Shown here: positions 21,317 through 29,044 of the stretch, piece by piece
Layout: each line of letters opens with the position of its first letter
How positions within the stretch are numbered: position 1 is the stretch's first letter
Assembly: GCA_964478325.1 (NCBI GenBank)
Contig: CAYZIA010000005.1
Coordinates: 1 to 29,459, forward strand
DNA: 29,459 bases
DNA from: DUAL01 sp964478325
GTDB taxonomy: Bacteria; Bacteroidota; Bacteroidia; Flavobacteriales; BACL11
Direction: 5' to 3'
Notes under the pieces: model-generated
Told to the model about the DNA's origin: nothing
Database searches by the model: none
Seen by the model: only the letters and a program-made list of their open reading frames with translations
Program-made: the position numbers and the translations under genes

Positions 21317-22264
21317 ATGTCAGTATTAGTATATACAGAAAATTGGAAAGGAACTTTTAGAAAAAGTACATTTGAGGCAGTATCTTATGCAAATGAAACC
21401 GCTAAACTTTTAGGAACAGATGTAATTGCATTATCATTTGGTGAAATTTCAGATGATGAACTGACTAAATTAGGAAATTATGGCGTTAATAAAGTCTTTT
21501 CAGCAAGTGGTATTAATAAAGGAGATAGTCAAGCGACAAGTAACTTTTTTGCAAAATATGCAACTGATGCAAACATCATTATCTTTGCAAGCACTTATAC
21601 CTCAAAAATGATTGCACCCAGATTGGCTGCAAAACTAAAAATAGGAATGGTATCTAATGTAATTTCTATTCCGTTAAGTACATCTCCTATAGCTGTAAGC
21701 AGAAAAGCATTCTCAGGAAAAGCAATTGAAAAAGCTATTATAAAAACAGAAAAAGGAATTATTTGTCTGGGTCCCAATGCTTTTGAACTATTAGAAACAG
21801 GAGGAGATTGTATAATTGAAAAGCTAAATGTAGCAGAAAATGGAAATATTATAATTGAGGGAGAAGAAATTACTAGCGGAAAGATATCCTTGGCAGAAGC
21901 AGAAATAATTGTTTCAGCAGGAAGAGGATTAAAAGCCCCAGAAAATTGGGGAATGATTGAAGAATTAGCAGAGTTACTTGGAGCTGCAACAGCATGTTCC
22001 AAGCCGGTTGCCGATATTGGCTGGAGACCACATGGAGAACATGTTGGACAAACTGGAAAAGCAGTTGCTCCTAACCTGTATATTGCAATCGGAATTTCAG
22101 GAGCAATTCAGCATTTGGCTGGAGTGAATTCTTCCAAAGTTATGGTAGCAATCAATACAGATCCAGAAGCGCCATTTTTTAAGGCAGCCGATTATGGTAT
22201 AGTTGGTGATGCTTTTCAAGTAGTTCCGAAACTGATTGAAGAAATTAAAAACGCTAAAAATTAA
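21317..22264 (+). CDS. etfA: Electron transfer flavoprotein subunit alpha
   Basis: EtfA carries the FAD of the ETF heterodimer. The 315-residue protein has the N-terminal alpha/beta domain (about 1-180) and the FAD domain: IVSAGRGLKAPENW (about 194-207), ACSKPVADIGWRPHGEHVG, QTGKAVAPNLYIAIGISG, AIQHLAG and INTDPEAPFFKAADYGIVGD, all standard FAD contacts. Length is typical (about 310-325). Start is ATG at 21317, 14 bp after etfB. The downstream bifunctional-nuclease gene begins 3 bp after the stop in the same reading frame (TAA AAA TTG), an unusually close tandem arrangement. Confidence 0.96.
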   Translation: MSVLVYTENWKGTFRKSTFEAVSYANETAKLLGTDVIALSFGEISDDELTKLGNYGVNKVFSASGINKGDSQATSNFFAKYATDANIIIFASTYTSKMIAPRLAAKLKIGMVSNVISIPLSTSPIAVSRKAFSGKAIEKAIIKTEKGIICLGPNAFELLETGGDCIIEKLNVAENGNIIIEGEEITSGKISLAEAEIIVSAGRGLKAPENWGMIEELAELLGAATACSKPVADIGWRPHGEHVGQTGKAVAPNLYIAIGISGAIQHLAGVNSSKVMVAINTDPEAPFFKAADYGIVGDAFQVVPKLIEEIKNAKN

Positions 22265-22267
22265 AAT

Positions 22268-22861
22268 TTGCAATTAATTCAACTTGATATAGCTGCACTC
22301 AAAACAAGTGATTCACAAAACAATGCTTATGTTTTGCTACTGAATGAGATGGAAGGAAAACGACAATTGCCTATTGTAATTGGTTGGTGTGAGGCTCGTT
22401 CCATTGCTTTAGCTTTGGAAGATTCTGATCCTCCTGAAAGACCGCTTACTCACGATTTGTTTCTAAGTATAAGTAATAATTTTGATATAAACATTAGCAA
22501 GGTTGTAATTCACACCTTAAATGAGGGAATCTTTCACGCCTCCTTTTTCTGCAACTCAAAAGGTAAGAAAGAAGTAGAGATTGATGCAAGAACCTCTGAT
22601 GCGGTTGCGCTTGCCGTTAGATTTAAGTGCCCTATCTTTACTTATGAAAATGTACTAAGCAAGGCCGGTATTATTTTGGACAAAACATTAGAGGATAATT
22701 TGATTTTTGGAAAGGAAAAAGAAAAAACCTCTGAAGAGAATGCCTTGAAAAATTTGACTTTAAACAAATTAAAAAATCTATTAAAAAAAGCTATTGAAGC
22801 AGAAGATTATGAAAAGGCTTCTGAAATTAGGGATGAAATCAATAGCCGAAATGACAATTAG
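22268..22861 (+). CDS. Bifunctional nuclease family (DUF151) protein with C-terminal UVR motif, TTG start
   Basis: The protein (197 aa) has the DUF151/BFN fold region: LPIVIGWCEARSIALALE (34-51), PLTHDL (59-64) and the conserved block EIDARTSDAVALAVRFKCPIF (about 104-124). A linker leads to a UvrB/UvrC-like motif at 166-193 (KKAIEAEDYEKASEIRDEI). Plant and mycobacterial relatives have been linked to nuclease activity and stress responses; the true role in Bacteroidota is unsettled. The start is TTG at 22268. The upstream in-frame codon pair is the etfA TAA then AAA, and the first ATG (residue 28) would delete conserved beta-strands. The stop is followed directly by the transporter ATG, with no gap. 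Confidence 0.88.
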   Translation: MQLIQLDIAALKTSDSQNNAYVLLLNEMEGKRQLPIVIGWCEARSIALALEDSDPPERPLTHDLFLSISNNFDINISKVVIHTLNEGIFHASFFCNSKGKKEVEIDARTSDAVALAVRFKCPIFTYENVLSKAGIILDKTLEDNLIFGKEKEKTSEENALKNLTLNKLKNLLKKAIEAEDYEKASEIRDEINSRNDN

Positions 22862-24538
22862 ATGAAACGATTCTTTTTCATATTTTCTTTTACGATTATC
22901 TCTTTGTTTTCTTTTGCGCAAAGCATTGAAGGAAAATGGAACTTTGATTACATACTGCCTGAGAAAACAGAAATAGGAGAAAATCTAAAACCAATTTCTG
23001 ATGGTGATGCTATGCAAATTAATGCTGACGGAAGTTTTCATTATAAAATTTCTAAAGCAGAATTAATTGCTGATGGAAGTTGGGAATTAAATGAAAATAA
23101 TTTGTCTTTTTATTACACATTACCTAAAAAAATGACAAGAAATTATCAGATAATTTCTAATGACAATTCTTTAGTATTAAATGAGAATGGAATCAATTAT
23201 GCTTTTGTGAGATCTGAAATTACACCTGCAATAATTACTACTTCAGGAGTCACATTCACTTCAATCTTTAGAGGAATCTTAGGAATAATCTCTCTTGTGT
23301 TAATTGCATTTTTATTTAGTAGAAACCGCAAAGGAATCAATTGGGCATTGGTTATAAAAGGATTAAGTATGCAAATCCTGTTTGCATTATTAATATTAAA
23401 AGTATCCCTTGTATCTTCTGGGTTTGAATTTGTTGGAAAAATCTTTACCAAAATTATTTCATTCACCCAAGATGGCACTATGTTTCTTTTTAAATCGTTT
23501 GAGACAGGTCTAATAGAATCACCTCTCTTGAATTTTGTCGTGATGATATTACCTACAGTAATTTTCTTTTCGGCACTAACTTCCCTATTTTATTATTGGA
23601 GAATTATTCCTAAAATCGTTTATGGATTTGCATGGGTTATGAAGCGAACTATGAGGCTTTCAGGTCCAGAAAGCGTAGCTGCTGCAGGTAATATCTTTTT
23701 AGGCCAAACTGAATCTCCACTACTTGTAAAACCTTATTTGGATAAAATGACCATGTCGGAGATGTTGTGTTTAATGAGTGGAGGAATGGCAACTATTGCG
23801 GGTGGAGTATTGGCAGCATATATTGGTTTCTTGGGTGGAGATGATCCGGTACAACAAATAATGTTTGCAAAGCATTTATTAGCGGCATCTGTTATGTCAG
23901 CACCAGCTGCTGTAGTTGCCGCAAAAATACTATTGCCTGAAACAGAAAAATTTGAAGAAAAGCTAGATGTAGAAAGTGCAGGAATAGGCAGTAATGCATT
24001 AGAAGCAATATCAAAAGGAACAACTGATGGGCTCAGATTAGCTGTAAATGTAGGTGCTATGTTATTAGTATTTATCGCTATGATATCTATGGCGAATTAT
24101 ATTTTATTAAAGGTTGGAGATTGGACCACATTAAATACTTGGATTGCGACAAATACACGCTATTCTGAACTTTCCTTTAATATGATTCTAGGTTACATTG
24201 GAGCTCCTTTAGCTTGGCTGATGGGAGTCTGTAAGGAAGATATGTTTTTGGTTGGGCAATTATTAGGAGAAAAAACAGTATTGAATGAATTTGTAGCCTA
24301 TGTATCGCTTGGAGAGATGAAGGAAACAGGAAAGTTCTTTGAAGAGAAGTCTATTATTATTGCGACTTATATATTATGTGGATTTGCCAATTTCGCCTCC
24401 ATTGGTATACAAATTGGAGGAATTGGTGCACTGGCTCCAAAAAGAAGAGGCGATTTATCTAGATTAGGAATTTTGGCTTTAATTGCAGGAACATTAGCTT
24501 CTCTTTTTACAGCTGTAATTGTAGGAATGATTTTATAA
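22862..24538 (+). CDS. Concentrative nucleoside transporter (CNT) with N-terminal secreted lipocalin-like domain
   Basis: CNT carriers import nucleosides with H+ or Na+. The transporter part (about 134-558) has SGPESVAAAGNIFLGQTESPLLVKP (267-291; the QTESPL loop binds nucleoside), MSGGMATIAGGVLAAYIGFLG, SAPAAVVAAKILLPETE and GFANFASIGIQIGGIGALAP. The 558 residues exceed E. coli NupC (about 400). The surplus is at the N-terminus: a signal peptide (MKRFFFIFSFTIISLFSFAQ) and about 100 residues patterned like a small lipocalin-type barrel (GKWNFDY, INADGSFHYKI, GSWELNENNLSFYY). The first transporter helix is followed by RNRKG on the inside, so the front domain would be periplasmic. thyA follows after 2 bp. 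Cation and nucleoside preference are not assigned. Confidence 0.92.
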   Translation: MKRFFFIFSFTIISLFSFAQSIEGKWNFDYILPEKTEIGENLKPISDGDAMQINADGSFHYKISKAELIADGSWELNENNLSFYYTLPKKMTRNYQIISNDNSLVLNENGINYAFVRSEITPAIITTSGVTFTSIFRGILGIISLVLIAFLFSRNRKGINWALVIKGLSMQILFALLILKVSLVSSGFEFVGKIFTKIISFTQDGTMFLFKSFETGLIESPLLNFVVMILPTVIFFSALTSLFYYWRIIPKIVYGFAWVMKRTMRLSGPESVAAAGNIFLGQTESPLLVKPYLDKMTMSEMLCLMSGGMATIAGGVLAAYIGFLGGDDPVQQIMFAKHLLAASVMSAPAAVVAAKILLPETEKFEEKLDVESAGIGSNALEAISKGTTDGLRLAVNVGAMLLVFIAMISMANYILLKVGDWTTLNTWIATNTRYSELSFNMILGYIGAPLAWLMGVCKEDMFLVGQLLGEKTVLNEFVAYVSLGEMKETGKFFEEKSIIIATYILCGFANFASIGIQIGGIGALAPKRRGDLSRLGILALIAGTLASLFTAVIVGMIL

Positions 24539-24540
24539 TT

Positions 24541-25335
24541 ATGCAACAATATCTAGATCTAATGAATCGTGTGATGCATGAGGGCACGTTAAAAGCAGAT
24601 AGAACAGGAACAGGAACTAAAAGTGTTTTCGGTCATCAAATGCGTTTCGATTTATCTAAAGGATTTCCTTGTATAACTACTAAAAAATTACACTTAAAAT
24701 CAATCATTCATGAATTGCTGTGGTTTTTAAAGGGAGATACTAATATCAAGTACCTCAAAAAAAATGGGGTGCGTATTTGGGATGAATGGGCAGATGGTAA
24801 TGGAGAATTAGGCCATGTCTATGGCTACCAATGGAGAAGTTGGCCAACACCTGACGGAAAACATATCGATCAAATTAGACAAGTAGTAAATGCTTTAAAA
24901 AACAATCCAGATAGTAGAAGAATTATTGTGAGTGCTTGGAATGTAGGAGAGATAGAGCAAATGGCACTTCCTCCTTGTCATGCCTTTTTTCAATTTTATG
25001 TAGCAGATAGAAAACTTTCTTGTCAACTCTACCAAAGAAGTGCCGATATCTTTTTAGGTGTTCCTTTCAATATTGCTTCTTATGCTCTTCTTACGATGAT
25101 GATGGCACAAGTATGTGATTTGGAAGTTGGTGATTTCGTTCATACACTAGGTGATGCACATATTTACACCAATCATTTTAAACAGGTGAAATTACAACTC
25201 AGTAGAAATTGTAAGAAATTACCAACTATGAAAATCAATCGTGAAATTCATAGTATTTTTAATTTTAAATATGAAGATTTTGAATTAGTAAATTACGATC
25301 CTCATCCTCATATAAAAGGGAAAGTAGCAGTTTAA
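24541..25335 (+). CDS. thyA: Thymidylate synthase
   Basis: ThyA methylates dUMP to dTMP using methylene-tetrahydrofolate and releases dihydrofolate. The 264-residue length equals that of the E. coli enzyme. Motifs are ADRTGTGTKSVFG (folate/dUMP, 19-31), WDEWADGNGELGHVYGYQWRSW (80-101), RRIIVSAWN (126-134), the catalytic cysteine in LPPCHAFFQFYV (Cys146), QRSADIFLGVPFNIASYALL and the HTLGDAHIYTNH block. Start is ATG at 24541. It follows a nucleoside transporter by 2 bp and precedes folA by one intervening gene. Dihydrofolate produced here is recycled by FolA, so joint expression makes metabolic sense. Confidence 0.98.
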   Translation: MQQYLDLMNRVMHEGTLKADRTGTGTKSVFGHQMRFDLSKGFPCITTKKLHLKSIIHELLWFLKGDTNIKYLKKNGVRIWDEWADGNGELGHVYGYQWRSWPTPDGKHIDQIRQVVNALKNNPDSRRIIVSAWNVGEIEQMALPPCHAFFQFYVADRKLSCQLYQRSADIFLGVPFNIASYALLTMMMAQVCDLEVGDFVHTLGDAHIYTNHFKQVKLQLSRNCKKLPTMKINREIHSIFNFKYEDFELVNYDPHPHIKGKVAV

Positions 25336-25344
25336 AAAAGAAAA

Positions 25345-26448
25345 ATGGCAAATATTGTTATTTTGGGTGCAGGGTTAGTTGGTGGCGTTATGGCCAAAGA
25401 TTTGGCTAAGCAACATAATGTTACTTCAGTAGATCTCTCTCAAAAAAAATTAGATAAACTTAGTAGTATAAAAACCATTTGTGCTGATATTTCAGATACA
25501 GAAACTTTACATAAAATCATTGCAGATACAGATTTAGTAGTAGGGGCAGTCCCTGGTTTTATGGGTTACAAAATGATGAAAGATATAATTGAAGCTAAAA
25601 AAAATATAGTAGATATCTCTTTTTATCCCGAAGACCCTTTTGATTTAGATGAATTGGCAAAACAAAAAGGAGTTGTAGCTATTATGGATTGTGGTGTAGC
25701 TCCTGGTATGGGAAATATTATTCTAGGATATCATAATTTAAATATGAAGGTTGTTGATTACGAATGTTTAGTAGGTGGCTTGCCTGAAAAAAGAGAGTGG
25801 CCTTATGAGTATCAAGCTGTTTTTTCTCCTATTGATGTCATTGAAGAATATGTACGCCCTGCCCGTTTTGTAAAAGACTCTCAGATTATTACAAAAGAGG
25901 CTTTATCAGATACTGAGATTATAGACTTTGAAGGAATTGGTCCTTTGGAAAGTTGGAATTCAGATGGATTGAGATCTTTGATTGATACTATGCCACACAT
26001 TCCAAATATGATAGAGAAAACTTTGCGTTATCCTGGTTGTGTGGAGTACCTAAAAGTTTTAAGAGAAAGTGGCTTCTTCTCTTATGATGAAATTAAAGTG
26101 AAGGGACAAAAAATTAGGCCGATTGATGTAACGTCCAAACTTCTTTTCCCAAAATGGGAAATGAAAGAAGGTGATAAAGATTTTACTATCATGAGAATCA
26201 TTATAAAAGGGAAAGAAAATGGAAATGATACAATTTACCGATATGACTTACTAGATAGATTTCAGAATAATACGATCTCAATGGCTAGAACAACAGGGTT
26301 TACATGCACAGCAGTTGTGAACTTAGTTTTAAATGGTGATTATAATAGAAAAGGAATATCTCCTCCCGAATATTTGGGAGAACATCTTACCTTTGTAAAG
26401 AAATATTTAGAAGAAAGATCAGTTTTCTATAAAGTAAAGAAAAGTTAA
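25345..26448 (+). CDS. Saccharopine dehydrogenase family protein
   Basis: The 367-residue protein starts with a Rossmann NAD(P) motif (IVILGAGLVGGVMAKDL) and continues with DLVVGAVPGFMGYKM, NIVDISFYPEDP and MDCGVAPGMGNII, typical of saccharopine dehydrogenase-like and lysine 6-dehydrogenase-like oxidoreductases. The later GGLPEKREWPYEYQAVFSP and TGFTCTAVVNLVLNGDY belong to the C-terminal dimer/catalytic domain. It may act in lysine breakdown, but carboxynorspermidine or other imine-reducing functions occur in related proteins. No lysine-pathway partner gene is nearby, so the substrate is unassigned. It sits between thyA (9 bp) and folA (1 bp), probably as an operon passenger. No signal peptide is present. 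Confidence 0.88.
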   Translation: MANIVILGAGLVGGVMAKDLAKQHNVTSVDLSQKKLDKLSSIKTICADISDTETLHKIIADTDLVVGAVPGFMGYKMMKDIIEAKKNIVDISFYPEDPFDLDELAKQKGVVAIMDCGVAPGMGNIILGYHNLNMKVVDYECLVGGLPEKREWPYEYQAVFSPIDVIEEYVRPARFVKDSQIITKEALSDTEIIDFEGIGPLESWNSDGLRSLIDTMPHIPNMIEKTLRYPGCVEYLKVLRESGFFSYDEIKVKGQKIRPIDVTSKLLFPKWEMKEGDKDFTIMRIIIKGKENGNDTIYRYDLLDRFQNNTISMARTTGFTCTAVVNLVLNGDYNRKGISPPEYLGEHLTFVKKYLEERSVFYKVKKS

Positions 26449-26449
26449 A

Positions 26450-26953
26450 ATGAAAATCTCATTAATAGTAGCGGTTTCTGAAAATGGCGTTATTGGAAAA
26501 GATAATGACCTTATTTGGCATTTACCAAAAGACATGCAATTTTTCAAAAAAATTACTATCGGACATCATGTAATTATGGGAAGAAGAAACTTTGAATCTA
26601 TCCCGCATAAATATCGCCCACTTCCTAATAGAACCAACATTATAATTACACGCCAATCAGAATATAAAGCAGAAGGGTGTATTGTTGTAAACTCAGTTGA
26701 AACTGCCTTAGAAATTGCCAAAAATAATGGAGATATTGAACCTTTCATTATAGGTGGAGGACAGATATACAGAATTGCTATTGAAAAAAACTTAGTAGAT
26801 AAAATTTACCTTACAAAAATTCATCACTCTTTTAAAGGTGATACTTTTTTTCCTAAACTAAGTTCTGATTGGAAAGAAACCAATAAAATAGAAAACAAAG
26901 CTGATGATAAACACAAGTACAATTATGATTTTATAACTTTAGAAAGAAATTAG
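26450..26953 (+). CDS. folA: Dihydrofolate reductase
   Basis: DHFR reduces dihydrofolate to tetrahydrofolate with NADPH and is the trimethoprim target. The 167-residue protein carries SLIVAVSENGVIGKDNDLIWHLP (4-26), the catalytic acid Asp28 in LPKDMQFFK, the NADPH site VIMGRRNFESIP (41-52), PLPNRTNIIITR and the IIGGGQIYRIAI loop, ending in the usual beta-strands. Start is ATG at 26450, one base after the upstream stop. The thyA-X-folA layout differs from the direct thyA-folA pair of many bacteria only by the inserted saccharopine-dehydrogenase-family gene. Confidence 0.97.
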   Translation: MKISLIVAVSENGVIGKDNDLIWHLPKDMQFFKKITIGHHVIMGRRNFESIPHKYRPLPNRTNIIITRQSEYKAEGCIVVNSVETALEIAKNNGDIEPFIIGGGQIYRIAIEKNLVDKIYLTKIHHSFKGDTFFPKLSSDWKETNKIENKADDKHKYNYDFITLERN

Positions 26954-26974
26954 TAATTTTACAAAAAATTAAAA

Positions 26975-27808
26975 ATGAAAAAGATAATATTAATATTTGG
27001 TATTTTAACCATTCTGCTCTATGCTTGCAAAGATGAAGATATTATAAGTATTCCTGAACAAACCAGCACGCAAGCATCACAAGATCATTTATTTGCAGAG
27101 AATATATTTAACGATATCAATAGGGTGGTAGAAGATGGGTTTAATGACAATGGATTGAGCAAATCCTCTTGTGCAAATTATAAATCGATAGCTTCAGATT
27201 CATCCGATGCTGATACTTTAATAATTGATTTTGGAGAAGTTGATTGTTTAGATGAATATGGAAAGCTCAGAAGAGGTAAAATAATTGTTATTTATACAGC
27301 TCCCTATCAAGATTCTCTAGCTCAAATTAATACAACATTCGACCACTATTATGTAAATAGCACAAATTGGATACAGGGTAGTAGAATAGTTACTAATTTA
27401 GGAAGAAATATTAATGGAGATATGGTTTTTAACATAGATGTCGATGCAAATATAACTACTGAAATAGGAAGAATTGATTGGATCTCAAACAGAACTAAAT
27501 TCTGGACAGATGGTAGAAATACTACACAATATCCTTTTGATGATATTTATATAGTAGTGGGTTCATCCTCAGGTAATGGACTAAATAATAGAGATTTCAC
27601 TGTGACTATTACAGATAGTTTGGAAGTAAATTTGGGATGTTTGTTACCTATTATTACTCACAATAAAAGATGTGCAATTGTTAGTGGAAAAGTAAGGGTT
27701 ACTCCTGATGGATATTCTGCAAGAGAAATAGATTATGGGATGGGGGGATGTAATTGCGATTTCTCAGTTACTATAAATGGAGAGACCTATTTGCTGGTAG
27801 TTCCTTAA
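26975..27808 (+). CDS. Lipoprotein of unknown function
   Basis: I do not recognise a named family. The 277-residue product has a lipoprotein signal peptide: MKKIILIFGILTILLYAC, with lipobox LYAC and Cys18 as the expected lipidated residue, followed by KDEDIIS. The acidic residues after the cysteine may bear on surface export in Bacteroidota, which is speculative. The mature part is beta-rich, with SSCANYKSI, LIIDFGEVDCLDEYGKLRRGKIIVIYTAPY and paired cysteines late on (NKRCAIVSGKVRV, GGCNCDFSV). It lies 21 bp after folA, where TAATTTTA (26954-26961) could be a weak separate promoter. Its stop overlaps the clpX stop (TTAA). Confidence 0.75.
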   Translation: MKKIILIFGILTILLYACKDEDIISIPEQTSTQASQDHLFAENIFNDINRVVEDGFNDNGLSKSSCANYKSIASDSSDADTLIIDFGEVDCLDEYGKLRRGKIIVIYTAPYQDSLAQINTTFDHYYVNSTNWIQGSRIVTNLGRNINGDMVFNIDVDANITTEIGRIDWISNRTKFWTDGRNTTQYPFDDIYIVVGSSSGNGLNNRDFTVTITDSLEVNLGCLLPIITHNKRCAIVSGKVRVTPDGYSAREIDYGMGGCNCDFSVTINGETYLLVVP

Positions 27809-29043
27809 GCAGCTTTCAACTTTTGTACTGATACTTGTTTTAACTTTTCTTCGGCATATCTAAGTGTTATATTCAAATTATCTTTTTTCTTTTCATCAGA
27901 AGGAATCTCAAACATAGCATCTAACATTATTGCCTCACAAATAGATCGCAAACCTCTTGCGCCCAATTTATATTCAATAGCTTTATCTACAATCAAATCA
28001 AGAGCTCTTTCTTCAAAAGATAAAGTAATTTCGTCCATCTCAAACAATTTCTTGTATTGCTTAATAATAGCATTCTTTGGTTCTGTAAGTATTGCTCGTA
28101 AAGCTTTTTTATCTAGTATTTTTAAAAAGGTAAGTATTGGCATTCTTCCGATAAGTTCTGGGATCAAACCAAAACTTTTCAAATCTTGAGGAGCAACATA
28201 TTGTAAGATATCTCTTTTATCAATACTCTTGTCTGCAGATTTCTTGTAACCAATAGCTTGTGTATTTAACCGGCTTCCAATTTTTCTATCAATTCCATCA
28301 AAAGCTCCTCCAGAAATAAACAAAATATTAGCCGTATCAACCGCAATCATCTTTTGTTCAGGATGTTTTCTACCTCCTTGTGGTGGTACATTCACAACAG
28401 AACCTTCCAATAATTTTAACATGGCTTGTTGCACTCCTTCTCCACTTACATCTCTGGTAATGGAAGCATTATCATTTTTGCGAGCTATTTTATCAATTTC
28501 ATCTATAAAAACAATTCCTCTTTCAGCTGCTTGCACATCATAATCCGCCACTTGTAAAAGTCGAGACAAGATGCTTTCTACATCTTCTCCAACATAACCT
28601 GCCTCAGTAAGGACAGTAGCGTCTGCTATGCAAAAAGGAACATTCAACATTTTGGCAATCGTCCTTGCAAGAAGGGTTTTCCCAGTTCCTGTTTCTCCAA
28701 CCATGAGAATATTGGACTTTTCTATTTCAACTTCCTCCTCTTTCTTATTTGGTTGCATCAATCTTTTATAATGATTATAAACAGCAACCGCCAAAACTTT
28801 CTTAGCAGAATCTTGCCCAATCACATGCTTATCTAAATGATTCTTTATTTCTTGTGGTTTTAATAATTTGAGATGTTCAGAAAGTTCTGAAGAATCTTTT
28901 CCTGCTTTTTCTTCCTGAACAATTCCTATAGCTTGGTCGATACAAAAATCACAAATGTGAGCATCTATCCCAGCAATAAGTACATTAGTATCTTGCTTGT
29001 CTTTTCCACAAAAGGAACATTTTATAATTTCTTTATCAGGCAT
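27805..29043 (-). CDS. clpX: ClpXP protease ATPase subunit ClpX
   Basis: ClpX is the hexameric AAA+ unfoldase that feeds proteins to ClpP. The 412-residue protein has the N-terminal four-cysteine zinc-binding domain (Cys9, Cys12, Cys31, Cys34), Walker A GETGTGKT (116-123), the GYVG pore loop (149-152), Walker B IVFIDE (177-182), the RKH pore loop (225-227) and LIPELIGRMP near the sensor region. The ClpP-docking loop, IGF in E. coli, here reads IGY (264-266), probably normal for this phylum. Start is ATG at 29041-29043, with one base between the clpP stop and this start, so the pair forms an operon. Confidence 0.97.
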   Translation of the reverse strand: MPDKEIIKCSFCGKDKQDTNVLIAGIDAHICDFCIDQAIGIVQEEKAGKDSSELSEHLKLLKPQEIKNHLDKHVIGQDSAKKVLAVAVYNHYKRLMQPNKKEEEVEIEKSNILMVGETGTGKTLLARTIAKMLNVPFCIADATVLTEAGYVGEDVESILSRLLQVADYDVQAAERGIVFIDEIDKIARKNDNASITRDVSGEGVQQAMLKLLEGSVVNVPPQGGRKHPEQKMIAVDTANILFISGGAFDGIDRKIGSRLNTQAIGYKKSADKSIDKRDILQYVAPQDLKSFGLIPELIGRMPILTFLKILDKKALRAILTEPKNAIIKQYKKLFEMDEITLSFEERALDLIVDKAIEYKLGARGLRSICEAIMLDAMFEIPSDEKKKDNLNITLRYAEEKLKQVSVQKLKAA

Positions 29044-29044
29044 T

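Noticed and set aside
21595..22002. Minus-strand open frame of 135 codons inside etfA
   Set aside because: Shadow of etfA; the plus-strand frame carries all FAD motifs.
28230..28260. IGY instead of IGF in the ClpX docking loop as a functional defect
   Set aside because: clpP is directly adjacent and intact, and the change is conservative; I believe Tyr/Phe variation here is usual for Bacteroidota.
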